Counted from the first letter of the stretch, positions 19,001 through 27,426 are shown. The stretch is 64,000 nt of DNA from 55-13 sp037190145 (GCA_037190145.1 JBBCJU010000008.1:248001-312000); one strand, 5' to 3'. Numbers and translations: made by a program. The notes: generated by a model not told the origin, from the letters alone.

Positions 19001-22000
19001 TAGTACGGTCAACTACAATACGATTAATGCGCTACCTGATGGCGGCAATCCTGCCTTTGAGTGGGGCGAGACGGTGTACTTTGTCGTCTATGATTTCCCT
19101 TACCAGGAGACCGTTAGTGGTGCTGCTGCGGTAAGTCCGGCACTGGTCAATATTCAAATCAGCACGGAAGGTGCTACAGCTCGACAGTTCTCGATAGTGG
19201 CACGCCAATTCACTGCGCCTCCGCCTGCACCTGCACAGCGGGATGGATATGCGGTGCTTGCGTTTGCGATTCAAGGAAGCGGACCCAATAGTCTGCCCCC
19301 TGGAAATGGCAGAGTGAGCTTCAGTGTCACCCCTGGTAGAGCCAATTCAAACGAGCAGGCTCCACAAGTTGCACAGAACCCAAGTAGCTACCTAACGTTC
19401 CAAGTAGCGAATCCTCTTGGTTTGAGAGTTGGCCCATCAGTGAATGAAGAGATCGGCGTGACTGTGACCCCAACAGATCCGGGTGCACTTGTAAACGGTA
19501 CGCCAAATCTGTCAAGTACTCTCGGTAATGAAACTTTGCTGACAACTCTCTTTGGAGAGGTTGGACATGCAACGACTGGCTCTACGTTTGTCCAAGTCTT
19601 TGACCGCAGCCTCATGACGTTGCTGCGAGGACCGGGACGAGGTGTTGATCAAGTTCGGGTTTCAAGACCAGAACTCGAATGGAGAGGCGGTACCTCGACG
19701 ATTATCAAACCGGTGAATACCGCGATCTTCGGGAACTTCTTCGAAGACCTACCCACTGACCTCCCAAATGTAAGTCTTGACTATCCCAACGTTAGGGCCG
19801 AAAATGTTCGAGTAACCAAGGATCCAAACGGAAGCGTTGAGAATCCTGCTTACAGCGGTGTTTTCCTAAGGCCACCCACAAGGATTGGCGGAGGAGACTT
19901 TATTGAGGGAGATACGGCAAGTCAACGTACATTGATTGCAACACCATTCCTCTTTGAAGTGGATGTCCCTAGATTCCAACCAGCTAATTTCGGTGTTCCT
20001 TGGAATACATCCATTCCTGGTAACACAGTGAATACAGGCTATGGTGGACGCGTCAATATTTTTGTTGACAGTAACAATGATGGTCAGTTAAACCGAGTTA
20101 GTGGTCGTATGGAGGCAAACCGAGGATTCTGGTTACATGGCTCTGTATCGATCGACGAAGCAATTGAGGTTCGAACGCCGAACGTAGATCTGGGCTCTTT
20201 GCCGGGCGGTGCTGGTTACTCACCGCTCGCTCCAGGAACGAACGGAAGCTCCTTTAATCCTTGGAACTTCCCGGTTGGCGGAATTCTTGCGGGCTCAACT
20301 GACTATATCAATATGTTCAAGCCGTTCGTGGTAGAGAACCCTGGCAACGTGAACCTATTGAACTTGCGAGTTGCAAAGGCCACTGGCCAAGGTGCTTCCT
20401 TGCTTAGCTGGGGCATTTTCTCTAGCACGGTCGATGAATTCGGCTGGCTAGACGCTAGAACAAGTCTATGGAGCGATATTGACTATACTTTTGCGCGAAC
20501 CGCAGAAGTAATGTTGCAAAAGGCTAGGGTGGGAGATCGAAGTAACTCGGTCCTTCAAACGAACCCAACTATGCGAGTAAACGGAAATCTAGACACAACT
20601 GGTGGTCGTTTCTTGCCGGCTCCATTCTCAGATAATCCGCGAATTGCCGTATCGCTGCCAATCGGATTTCCTGTTGGTACTTACTCTCAGGTGATGCGCA
20701 TCATTGAGGATGCTAACCGGGATGAGTCGTTGGCTCTCAATGGTAATGTCGCAACCGAAGTATTTTCAGACCCTACACTCACGCTGACCTATAAAACTCG
20801 TGAAACGAGGTTGACAAATGACTTCACCCGTCTTACGGCGCCAATGACAGATGATCCAACTGTACTTGGGACAGGTACGTCGGGCTTCTTACACCAGAAT
20901 CTGCAGCCAACGGCAGCACGAACATCTTTAGCGGGAACAGGACTTGGCAATCTATTGGTTGCCTGGACTTCAAACCGACCTACTGATCTGGCGGCTCAGC
21001 CAACAAACGCAAGCAGCAATAATCAATACCGCATTTTCATCGCAGGGCTCAATGGCGGAAATGCCGCTGGTGCTGGCGACAATGAAAACGGTGTCCGAGA
21101 CCTCTTGAGCCAGACGAACGCAACTTCGTCGAAGTGGTTCCATGCTGCAGCGGGGACGGCTAATGGCTATCCGGCACCGGGTTATGTTTATCCTGTATCT
21201 GCGGGTGAAACCGTAGTTGCTGGTACAGAAAAATATGGTGCTCCATCTTTGCCGGCACGAGGCCAGGTAAATGCTGTTGCAGGGCTTATCTCAAATCCTG
21301 CACAGTTTGCGACATTCGATATGCCGTTCGTAGGTGAGGCACAGAAACAGACCAGTTCTGGTCGTATGTCTGAATCTCGACTCTTTGTGGGCCGAGTTTC
21401 GGTGCAGTCAGGTGGTGTTCCGGATATCGAAGCCACTCCTTCTGCTAGCCCATACGATCTCTATTCACAGAAAGGCCGTCCCAGTGCGGTTCGCCTTGGA
21501 GATCTCTTATCAACGCCAACACCGGATGATGTCACCTTCATCACCTATTCTGCATTAAGTGCTGGAAATTCGAGAATCTTCTGGACATTGTTCGACTATG
21601 CACAAAGGGGTAATCCTCTAGCTGCTTGGACACAGCCTCAGCCAGTTGATTTTGGTGAGGGCTTCGAGTCGGTTACGTCACCAAGCGTAACAGTTCGTCC
21701 TTACAGAGGCACAAGAACTGGCGTTAGCGCAGTCTACGATCTTGCTTTTACAGGCAAACTTCGCGGTCGAAAGAATAGTGAAGTATTCCAAGGAAGGCTG
21801 CCCGTAAATGATCCGTCAAACCCGATTCCTTATCCTCAAGTGACGACTGAGGTAATGGTGCCGGATACGGAAGCAGGACAGTTCCGTGCTAAGGGCGTTG
21901 AGTGGGATTTGAACCAACCTGTAACACTACAGTTGGAAACAACTCCTGGGACATTTGTTAGTATTCAGGCCAATACACGAAGAGATCCTTCCACGGGTCT

Positions 22001-22790
22001 GATCGTGAGCGATACAACGTTAGGTGGAAAGGCGTACATTGACCCACGAATGGGAACTGTGCGACTCTCAACCGGACTTCCGCTCTCAACCCAGCGGCTA
22101 GTCCTGACCTACACGCCGAAATTCATTCGGGTTAGTACAGGAACAACCGCAGGTTATTCAGGAGTCTCTCAATTCAACGACAATCGTCTCGAAGGCCTTA
22201 GATTCGGAACTTCGCCGATCACAAAGTATTGGGCAAGATCAAACGGAGATGGTATCGAAAGTGGTGATACTCCAAGAGTAAATCGCTTCTTCTTTGCCTA
22301 TAATCGAGCTGCTGCGGGAGCAGGGCAAGCTGCTCGACCGTTTATGAAGACCATGAGAATGGGCATTCAACTGCCGTATCAGATATTTACCAATCAGAAT
22401 GGGAATATCGGAGGGCTGTCTGTAACGGGTGCCACGGGTTACTTCCAGGTTGATCCGGTGAAGGGAAGAATCTACTTCAGCCCAGAAGATGAGGATCGTC
22501 AGATAACTGTGACCTTTAACTCGATAGATCAATCAACGGGTACCGCAATTGGTCCGTACTCGGTCACCAGTTTTGTGGCTCCGATATCGGAGATGGATGA
22601 GAATCCCGTACCAATAGAGCAGGCTGTGAATGAGTCCAATATGTTCGCATTCCCCGATCCTCTGGAGAGTGTGAGTCCGGCGCGACCAAACTTGATTTGG
22701 ATGTTCTGGAGTAGTACTCGGGGTGGCTCGCCAGACCTGTATTTCCAAACGGTTGCTCCGCGTTTTGCTCCGCAACCTTCAAGAAACTAA
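16062..22790 (+). CDS. Giant secreted beta-propeller protein, candidate PilY1 analogue B
   Basis: At 2242 residues this is the largest gene in the window. A signal peptide (SFVAASILIAAISLG) ends near residue 34; ATG at 16086 is an alternative start. Two golvesin/xanthan-lyase-like beta-sandwich regions occur near 165-300 and 395-510, each ending in an ADA-type motif (VYADAAMAI, FADAVRFVG). At least five PQQ-like blades follow (VVFVCSDDGRIYCLD, LFIAARNGRVYCLN, LYVPTESGHMIALN, RIYFGTTV, TVFVANNNLNVYALD) at about 535-820. Calcium-loop-like sites lie at about 585-594 (DGNGGVTVAE) and 1336-1347 (DSNNDGQLNRV). The C terminus (TRGGSPDLYFQTV) resembles the end of a further propeller-like repeat. Its start overlaps the previous stop and a strong terminator follows. 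A role as pilus-associated adhesin is inferred. Confidence 0.72.
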   Translation: MDYGSVNSMRLTNKFWKGSFVAASILIAAISLGQTSPTLKGNNARTGSNADPASSSPGRGHLTWFRPNTNDTLSGTIVRNNTAANPNVVNGGFLASPATNNAAFYYDQPSYGDQAADIATGGFANYPLVFDGRLPSYHYSNTVATTSLSDPRIGSTATFTWNMDPVQAPINQAGTGNGFARNYALYVWLPAGGTGTGLSRQFPQRNFVYEIRYGTGLTQTYIEVIDTYASGPGWVRLGNAGNDSNRMFQYDGTNPIQIRLHNTVPLDPNTQLPSDNVGSSLVYADAAMAIPQVGVMNATPTISAIGPAGNEGRAIAAVNRLSIGNREGQSVTVSQGEVKSYNYNDGRTDADVRWTFRPAEQRFTVTMDNSVATNSGFTANPVGPGSASALGVDYLTAPLNDTAVTQSVTYAPTLEDGEYLIQFYLSPDTIAQQFGRAVRVEISEGGVVTSIPVDMNRGPGWFSISTQRYRHADGAQLEVAITNMGSNDDASNGRLAFADAVRFVGAFDTEVNSTPTSARVWITNTDGISRTERDVVFVCSDDGRIYCLDAAGNGDGTTDVYWAYPSIPDANNPSWTDPNIDENIDGNGGVTVAEMPIGFGRSSPIVQRIGTEDYLFIAARNGRVYCLNTAGRGDFNEAEGRPGTAVRQWSYPNDFPRPRQAGSLGTFANASLAYAENGTNRWLYVPTESGHMIALNPVGNPATRTTNVIWDFPGRSNRIAPVTTTPAIHNGRIYFGTTVNDEGVGRFYSLNAATGALNEVFEGAPTLGDPNAPQLGAFFGGPAVVPAALIGGIAPVDTVFVANNNLNVYALDANNITNVLWRTNELNTTVTGPLTFSVMNVFHSGGLGATPPTPVVVVPGESGQWSALFARPGTGPGSTNSFGGKFAWGKVSQGNIVAGTSNGAPPNNPPFTGAFPGFLYGGDTNGNLFAFSNATTLSDQGTPPIQDIIEPDNPDGAAWRNAKIKILPNLGVYESLRNDPSTVNYNTINALPDGGNPAFEWGETVYFVVYDFPYQETVSGAAAVSPALVNIQISTEGATARQFSIVARQFTAPPPAPAQRDGYAVLAFAIQGSGPNSLPPGNGRVSFSVTPGRANSNEQAPQVAQNPSSYLTFQVANPLGLRVGPSVNEEIGVTVTPTDPGALVNGTPNLSSTLGNETLLTTLFGEVGHATTGSTFVQVFDRSLMTLLRGPGRGVDQVRVSRPELEWRGGTSTIIKPVNTAIFGNFFEDLPTDLPNVSLDYPNVRAENVRVTKDPNGSVENPAYSGVFLRPPTRIGGGDFIEGDTASQRTLIATPFLFEVDVPRFQPANFGVPWNTSIPGNTVNTGYGGRVNIFVDSNNDGQLNRVSGRMEANRGFWLHGSVSIDEAIEVRTPNVDLGSLPGGAGYSPLAPGTNGSSFNPWNFPVGGILAGSTDYINMFKPFVVENPGNVNLLNLRVAKATGQGASLLSWGIFSSTVDEFGWLDARTSLWSDIDYTFARTAEVMLQKARVGDRSNSVLQTNPTMRVNGNLDTTGGRFLPAPFSDNPRIAVSLPIGFPVGTYSQVMRIIEDANRDESLALNGNVATEVFSDPTLTLTYKTRETRLTNDFTRLTAPMTDDPTVLGTGTSGFLHQNLQPTAARTSLAGTGLGNLLVAWTSNRPTDLAAQPTNASSNNQYRIFIAGLNGGNAAGAGDNENGVRDLLSQTNATSSKWFHAAAGTANGYPAPGYVYPVSAGETVVAGTEKYGAPSLPARGQVNAVAGLISNPAQFATFDMPFVGEAQKQTSSGRMSESRLFVGRVSVQSGGVPDIEATPSASPYDLYSQKGRPSAVRLGDLLSTPTPDDVTFITYSALSAGNSRIFWTLFDYAQRGNPLAAWTQPQPVDFGEGFESVTSPSVTVRPYRGTRTGVSAVYDLAFTGKLRGRKNSEVFQGRLPVNDPSNPIPYPQVTTEVMVPDTEAGQFRAKGVEWDLNQPVTLQLETTPGTFVSIQANTRRDPSTGLIVSDTTLGGKAYIDPRMGTVRLSTGLPLSTQRLVLTYTPKFIRVSTGTTAGYSGVSQFNDNRLEGLRFGTSPITKYWARSNGDGIESGDTPRVNRFFFAYNRAAAGAGQAARPFMKTMRMGIQLPYQIFTNQNGNIGGLSVTGATGYFQVDPVKGRIYFSPEDEDRQITVTFNSIDQSTGTAIGPYSVTSFVAPISEMDENPVPIEQAVNESNMFAFPDPLESVSPARPNLIWMFWSSTRGGSPDLYFQTVAPRFAPQPSRN

Positions 22791-22809
22791 AAATCTCTAA
22801 AATAGGATC

Positions 22810-22843
22810 AAAAGGCCAGGAACGCTAAGTTCCTGGCCTTTTT
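22810..22843 (+). terminator. Strong intrinsic terminator after the giant-pilin operon
   Basis: A perfect 14-bp stem (left arm 22810-22823, right arm 22829-22842) with loop gctaa ends in five T residues. It separates the pseudopilin/propeller operon from pilM. Confidence 0.92.
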
Positions 22844-22912
22844 CTTACACTCGCGAACAGTTTGGGGATTAAGACCCGTCATTAAAGCGTTTCCAAAGGC
22901 ATGTCTTGCTGG

Positions 22913-22942
22913 TTGACAGGTGAGGCTTAGCTTTGATAAGAT
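22913..22942 (+). promoter_or_regulatory. Sigma-70-type promoter for the pilM operon
   Basis: A consensus TTGACA (22913-22918) is followed after 16 bases by GATAAG, or after 18 bases by TAAGAT. Transcription would start near 22948, about 30 bases before the pilM ATG at 22977. This excludes the upstream in-frame GTG at 22920 as a start. Confidence 0.6.
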
Positions 22943-22976
22943 AGGCAGCGACCCTGGGAAGCAGGTAGTTCATCAT

Positions 22977-24209
22977 ATGGCTAAAAAGCTCACAAGTGTT
23001 CTTGGCATCGATATCGGTAGCCAGAAGATCAAAGTCGCCGAAGTACGGGCGCAAGGTAAAGATGCGGTTGTCTCGGCAGTTGGCATCATCGATACTCCCG
23101 AAGGTGCTGTTGATCACACAGGCGTTTATAACAGCGACGCCGTAGGTGTGGCGCTGAAGCAAGTTATCGCTGAGAGTGGGGCGTCAGTGCCCGCTGCAGT
23201 GGTTTCTATTGCTGGGCAAGCATCTGTGCTCGTTCGCACGTTAGAAGTGCCTCGAATGAACCCCACTGAGCTCAAAGAGCACATGCAGTGGGAAATCAAT
23301 CGAAACATTCCTTTTGCTGAGAGTACGGTGGTGAGTGACTTCAAGCCACTTGCTGACGAAGATCCATCCTCCACGAATATGGATGTGGTGATGGCGATTT
23401 CTCCGCAATCCGCAATCGATACGGTGATAGCTTGCGTTAAGAAGGCTGGTCGTACAGCGGCCGCGATTGATGTGGAGCCTTTGAGTATTGCTCGATCGAT
23501 GGTGCAGAGCTACGATGATGCTTTCTCTGGGCAAACGATATGTGTGGTTGAGATGGGTCACAAGACGACATCAATCAATATCTATCGAAATGGCAAGTTG
23601 CTGATGCCTCGGCAAATACCGGTCGGAGGCGAAATGTTTACTAAGGCTATTTCTGATGAGTATCAGATTTCCGCTTCCGAGGCGGAGGCTATGAAGCTTA
23701 GCGAGGCGAACATTCCTGCGAATGCGGCAACATCGTTGGTGGCACCTGATCCGTTTGGTGGGGCTACGCAATCATTTCAGCCTTACAATCCATTCTCTGA
23801 TGATCCGACGGCTGCGCCTGCTCCGAATCCTTTTGCCGACGGTCCTGAGGATTTGGCTCCAGTTGTGGTGCCTGAGGTAAACGCTACTCCAGCAGTTTCG
23901 GGTGATGTTCGGTTGTTTAACGCCTTCGCTCCAGTGTTGGAGGAATTTGTTGCCGAGGTGAGGCGATCAATTGACTATTACCGAAGCCGTGGTGGCGATA
24001 TTGACCGCATAATCCTGGCTGGTGGGGCCTCCAAGTTGAAGGGTTTGTCAGCATTTCTCAAGGAAAGCTTGGGTTTGGAGTGTGACGAGTATGATCCTAT
24101 GCGGCGTCTAAACATAACTGCGAAGAAAATTGCGCCAGGGTTTTTAGAGGAGCATCGACAAGATTTCGTGGTGGCTGTGGGGAATGGCTTACACGTTCTG
24201 TTTGACTGA
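22977..24209 (+). CDS. pilM: Type IV pilus actin-like assembly protein PilM
   Basis: This 410-residue cytoplasmic actin-fold protein anchors the PilN-PilO-PilP alignment complex. Phosphate and adenosine motifs are visible: LGIDIGSQKIKVAEV near the start, CVVEMGHKTTSINIY mid-protein and RIILAGGASKLKGL near the end. Residues about 250-305 are a Pro/Asp/Phe-rich insertion with repeated DPF/NPF triplets that ordinary PilM (about 350 aa) lacks; it lies between the last two subdomains. I chose the ATG at 22977 because it follows the promoter and matches the usual MAKK-type N terminus. pilN starts 9 bases after the stop. Confidence 0.93.
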   Translation: MAKKLTSVLGIDIGSQKIKVAEVRAQGKDAVVSAVGIIDTPEGAVDHTGVYNSDAVGVALKQVIAESGASVPAAVVSIAGQASVLVRTLEVPRMNPTELKEHMQWEINRNIPFAESTVVSDFKPLADEDPSSTNMDVVMAISPQSAIDTVIACVKKAGRTAAAIDVEPLSIARSMVQSYDDAFSGQTICVVEMGHKTTSINIYRNGKLLMPRQIPVGGEMFTKAISDEYQISASEAEAMKLSEANIPANAATSLVAPDPFGGATQSFQPYNPFSDDPTAAPAPNPFADGPEDLAPVVVPEVNATPAVSGDVRLFNAFAPVLEEFVAEVRRSIDYYRSRGGDIDRIILAGGASKLKGLSAFLKESLGLECDEYDPMRRLNITAKKIAPGFLEEHRQDFVVAVGNGLHVLFD

Positions 24210-24218
24210 GACAAAAGC

Positions 24219-25121
24219 ATGAAGTTAAACTTACTTCCGACATATGTTTCCAAGGGTAACCAAGCAAAGACTGCTACGGTGCTTAGTGTTTTGCTAGCGC
24301 TTGTGGGGGTTTTGGGTGCAATTGGTTTGATATTCATCTCTAAGAAGCAGTTGCAAGATGAGCGTGCAAATGCTGAAGGGAAGATGGAGCGGGCTGTTCG
24401 TGCGGTGGCGGTATCGAAGCGGGCTGATGAGGTTGTTGCAGATGCTCAGATGATTATTCGCAATATTAACCTAGCGGATTCAATGCTGAAGCACAGTGAT
24501 GTTTATCCTGATCTGTATCGTGACCTTAAGCCTTATATTCCAGGTTTCTTTCGAACAACTAGCTTGAGGGCAACGGCGATAGATGCTCAAACGGCAACTG
24601 TTGAGATTTCGGGCACGTTAAAGACTTACCAGCAATACGCTGACCTAATGATTGCGTTGTTGCGCATCCCGGGGGCGACGGCGGTGACGCGTGGTGGATA
24701 TGTGAATAATGACCCTTATATTCCTAGTCTCACGCCACAGGATTTAAATGGTCGACCGATCCGTCCAGGGCAGGCTAACATCCCGGATAATCGTTATGAT
24801 CGTCTTGCTCAATTCCAAACGCAGGGTTCGGTGACGGGCTATACAGGGCAGGGTGGTTTTGGTACTGGCGATACTTCGCAAGCTCGCGGAGCAATGCCGG
24901 GTTATTCTCTTGTGACTGTATCTGTAGTTATTCCCCGCAATCTTCAGTCTCCAGATCCTAGGGCAACCTTGCAGTCGCAAGGCCCTGCGGCAGTGGCACC
25001 GGGTGCGCCGGCTGCTGGTGGTGGGATGCCAGGTGGAGCTGCAATGCCTCCTGGGGCAGGTATGCCGGGTCGTGCTCCTGGTGCAATGGGAGCGCCTGGT
25101 GGGGCGGGTGTTGACCGCTAG
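24219..25121 (+). CDS. pilN: Type IV pilus alignment protein PilN with Gly/Pro/Met-rich tail
   Basis: PilN has a short cytoplasmic N terminus (MKLNLLPTYV, the conserved NLLP motif that binds PilM). A single membrane helix follows at about residues 24-42, then a periplasmic coiled-coil and a ferredoxin-like domain. Here the domain ends around residue 250 and is followed by about 45 residues of Gly, Ala, Pro and Met (repeats such as GAGMPG), ending GVDR. Family members normally stop near 180-220 aa, so the tail is an addition. It lies between pilM and pilO with 9-base gaps, the usual order. Confidence 0.9.
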   Translation: MKLNLLPTYVSKGNQAKTATVLSVLLALVGVLGAIGLIFISKKQLQDERANAEGKMERAVRAVAVSKRADEVVADAQMIIRNINLADSMLKHSDVYPDLYRDLKPYIPGFFRTTSLRATAIDAQTATVEISGTLKTYQQYADLMIALLRIPGATAVTRGGYVNNDPYIPSLTPQDLNGRPIRPGQANIPDNRYDRLAQFQTQGSVTGYTGQGGFGTGDTSQARGAMPGYSLVTVSVVIPRNLQSPDPRATLQSQGPAAVAPGAPAAGGGMPGGAAMPPGAGMPGRAPGAMGAPGGAGVDR

Positions 25122-25129
25122 AGGGAAAA

Positions 25130-25951
25130 ATGAAGCTTAGTCCTGTAACAATTATAGTGATCGGAATAGCAGTCTTTGTGATGGCTATCTCTTATGGTCT
25201 TTTCCAGCACTTCTTGCCGAACTCTAAAGAAGCGGGTTATTACCGCGAATACGCTAATCAGCTAGAAATAGAAGGGAACAATCTGCCCGCTGCTGAGAAT
25301 CGTTTGAAGAAGGCGGAGGAACTCGTCTCTACGAAAGCATCAGAGTGGCGCGCTGTAGTGGCTACAAAAACTCCGCAGCCTGACGTAGCAAGTCGGGGCA
25401 CGAATTTGAATGTAGATGCTTGGCAGCTAACGGTTGATACGAAGAAGTTTCGTGACAATATTCAGCGCGCAGTCAACGCTCAGCTTGTAAAGGGTGGAGT
25501 TAAGTTGGTGGGCAATGGTCCGGAAATCCCGATGCCGACTGATAGCGCAGTTAGTGGTCCAGGAGGAATTCTCACATCCTTCTACAATTACCCAACAATT
25601 GCATTCCCGGTCGTTATTCAAGAGCTTGGTAGTGTGACGGTAGAAGGCACTGAAGCTCAGATCATGGATAATGTTCGTTCCTGGAAGAACATGCCCAACT
25701 ATTTGGCAGTGGCGAGCGGTTTGTCAATCACTGGGACTAGCCCAAGGTTGCAAGGAACCTATAATGTTGTAGTAGTAGGATTTATCCGAGGGAAAGATAT
25801 ATTCCCAGGTGTTCCAGATGTTTCTGCAGCTGGTGGGGCGTCTGGTGGTGGAGCTGGAGGCTTCGCAGGTGGTCCCGCTCCTGCAGGTGTTGGGCAAGCT
25901 GGGGGTGCGCCATTTGGTGGACCTGGTCGCGGTATGGGCCCTGGGCGGTAA
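25130..25951 (+). CDS. pilO: Type IV pilus alignment protein PilO with Gly-rich tail
   Basis: This 273-residue protein has an N-terminal membrane helix (about 6-28). A periplasmic coiled-coil (residues about 40-75, rich in Glu, Ala and Lys) and a ferredoxin-like domain follow. This is the layout of PilO, which pairs with PilN under the secretin. Sequence similarity to PilO is weak and the assignment rests on position and topology. From about residue 230 the protein is Gly/Ala/Pro-rich and ends GMGPGR, similar in composition to the PilN and PilP tails. The ATG has an AGGGAAAA site upstream, 8 bases after the pilN stop. Confidence 0.85.
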   Translation: MKLSPVTIIVIGIAVFVMAISYGLFQHFLPNSKEAGYYREYANQLEIEGNNLPAAENRLKKAEELVSTKASEWRAVVATKTPQPDVASRGTNLNVDAWQLTVDTKKFRDNIQRAVNAQLVKGGVKLVGNGPEIPMPTDSAVSGPGGILTSFYNYPTIAFPVVIQELGSVTVEGTEAQIMDNVRSWKNMPNYLAVASGLSITGTSPRLQGTYNVVVVGFIRGKDIFPGVPDVSAAGGASGGGAGGFAGGPAPAGVGQAGGAPFGGPGRGMGPGR

Positions 25952-25970
25952 TGTATAGGAGTATGCGTCG

Positions 25971-26651
25971 GTGAAAAAGCAGTGCTTAATAATGAAGTCG
26001 AAGTGGTTAGTGTTAAGTGGCCTGGTTGCTGTTGTTGGCTGTCAGGAATCGTTACCTCCTTTACAGGTGCCAGTGGTTACTCTTCCTCCAAATAAATTTG
26101 ATCCTCAGGTTGATGCTGGTTGGAAAGGAATCGCTGTCGGTGATGCTAAGCTTGTTGCCGATTTGAAGCTCAGGAATGCAGGAAACTACGGGCAAAGTTT
26201 CTTGCCTCGAAACGACATGTTTGCGTTGATGCCTGAAGAAAGGTCTTACGAGGTATCTCAGTCGTCTGAAAGATTTGTTTCTGAGGCTGGCGGTTTTTCG
26301 TTTGACTACGAAGAGCCTGCTCCTAAAAACGATGTTGAAGTTCTTGAGCCGCAGCCATATCGTAGGCTCGCTGGTGTCATTGTTGGTGAATCAGTACTAG
26401 CGCTGATTGACATGGGTGACGGCCGTTTAGAAATTATTCGCCCTGGTCAAAGAATCCCAAACAGTGAATGGACTGTTGTTTCTATTGATGAGGAGAAGGC
26501 AATCCTGCGCAGGGCCGGTAACCGTCTTCCGCGTCAAGTAATCGTTAGACTGGAAAGTCCGCCTGTTGGCCTAGGGTCGGCGCCCGGAGGTGGAGGTCCT
26601 GCATCCGGGTCGGGCAATGGTCCGGGTGTTGGTGGAGATATTGATAGGTAG
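25971..26651 (+). CDS. PilP-like pilus lipoprotein
   Basis: This 226-residue protein has a lipoprotein signal peptide (LSGLVAVVGC, lipid-modified Cys near residue 24). A central domain (RRLAGVIVGESVLALIDMG, IRPGQRIPNSEWTVVSID) matches the small beta-barrel HR domain of PilP, which links PilN/PilO to the secretin. Residues about 202-226 are Gly-rich and end GGDIDR, close to the GVDR end of PilN. The GTG start has GGAG about 9 bases upstream; an in-frame ATG at 25992 is the alternative. Gene order pilM-N-O-P-secretin supports the call. Confidence 0.85.
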   Translation: MKKQCLIMKSKWLVLSGLVAVVGCQESLPPLQVPVVTLPPNKFDPQVDAGWKGIAVGDAKLVADLKLRNAGNYGQSFLPRNDMFALMPEERSYEVSQSSERFVSEAGGFSFDYEEPAPKNDVEVLEPQPYRRLAGVIVGESVLALIDMGDGRLEIIRPGQRIPNSEWTVVSIDEEKAILRRAGNRLPRQVIVRLESPPVGLGSAPGGGGPASGSGNGPGVGGDIDR

Positions 26652-26712
26652 GTCTATTGAATTTAGTGAAACAATGAAGGTTTGTATACATCAAAGAGAT
26701 CGGAGGTCTCAA

Positions 26713-27402
26713 ATGAGAAAGAAAATTACACTGGCCATTGGAGCAATGCTTGCTATTGGTATGTTAGCTGGCGCTCCGGTCAAAGCTAATGCTCAAGATA
26801 TTGGTGGCACTGTCATTCCATCCTTAGAGTTGGATTCCGCTGATGTCCGTGAAGCTTTACGTGCGTTGTTCAAGAATGTAGGTGTTTCTTATTCAATAGC
26901 GCCAGAGGTTCAAGGCACGGTAACTGTTTCTTTGAGGAATGTTACTTTTGAAGCGGCTTTGCAGAACATTTTGAAGCAAGTGAATGCTACGTACCGTGTT
27001 GAAGGTGGCATTTATCAAATTGTCCTTAAAGAGACTACGCAGGCGCCTGGTCAGGCTGACCCCGGAAACTTAGGCCCAGCGGCACCTTCAACAGTAACGC
27101 GTAGGCTAAAAATTCGTTCAGCAGACCCTCAAATGATCATTACACTACTGTCTGGTTCGCAGTCCACTGGAATTGCGCCAGAAGAAAGTACCATCAATAA
27201 CACTCGCAGTGGTGGCGGTGGTATGGGCGGCGGCGGCTTCGGCGGCGGTATGGGCGGCGGCGGCTTCGGCGGTGGTATGGGCGGCTTCGGCGGCGGTATG
27301 GGCGGCGGCGGCTTCGGCGGTGGTATGGGCGGCGGCGGCTTCGGCGGTGGTATGGGCGGCGGCGGCTTCGGCGGTGGTCGAGGCGGTGGTCGGGGTTTCT
27401 AA
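26713..27402 (+). CDS. Secretin N0 (STN)-domain protein with Gly-rich repeat tail
   Basis: This 229-residue exported protein has a signal peptide ending near Ala-Asn-Ala-Gln. An STN/secretin N0 domain follows (about 35-105: LELDSADVREALRALFK, TVTVSLRNVTFEAALQNIL), then the first strand of what would be an N1 domain (RRLKIRSADPQMIITLL). Instead of N1 and the secretin barrel it ends in about 60 residues of Gly-rich repeats. GGAGG 6 bases before the ATG decides the start. It lies just before the full secretin, whose own N0 domain is a distant match. It could be a secretin partner or pilotin-like plug, or a truncated secretin copy. Confidence 0.8.
   Translation: MRKKITLAIGAMLAIGMLAGAPVKANAQDIGGTVIPSLELDSADVREALRALFKNVGVSYSIAPEVQGTVTVSLRNVTFEAALQNILKQVNATYRVEGGIYQIVLKETTQAPGQADPGNLGPAAPSTVTRRLKIRSADPQMIITLLSGSQSTGIAPEESTINNTRSGGGGMGGGGFGGGMGGGGFGGGMGGFGGGMGGGGFGGGMGGGGFGGGMGGGGFGGGRGGGRGF
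27211..27397 (+). repeat. In-frame Gly-rich tandem repeat (about 24-base unit)
   Basis: Successive near-identical units built around ggcggcggcttcggcggtggtatg encode GGGGFGGGM repeats at the end of the STN protein. One unit is shorter (GGFGGGM). The 24-base period keeps the frame, so gain or loss of units changes tail length without a frameshift. Confidence 0.85.
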
Positions 27403-27426
27403 GTAGGTTATTGGGTTAGGAGGATA

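Noticed and set aside
27173..27406. Ala/Val/Trp-rich plus-strand reading frame over the Gly repeat
   Set aside because: It is a frame-shifted reading of the 24-base repeat in the STN gene, with no ribosome site.
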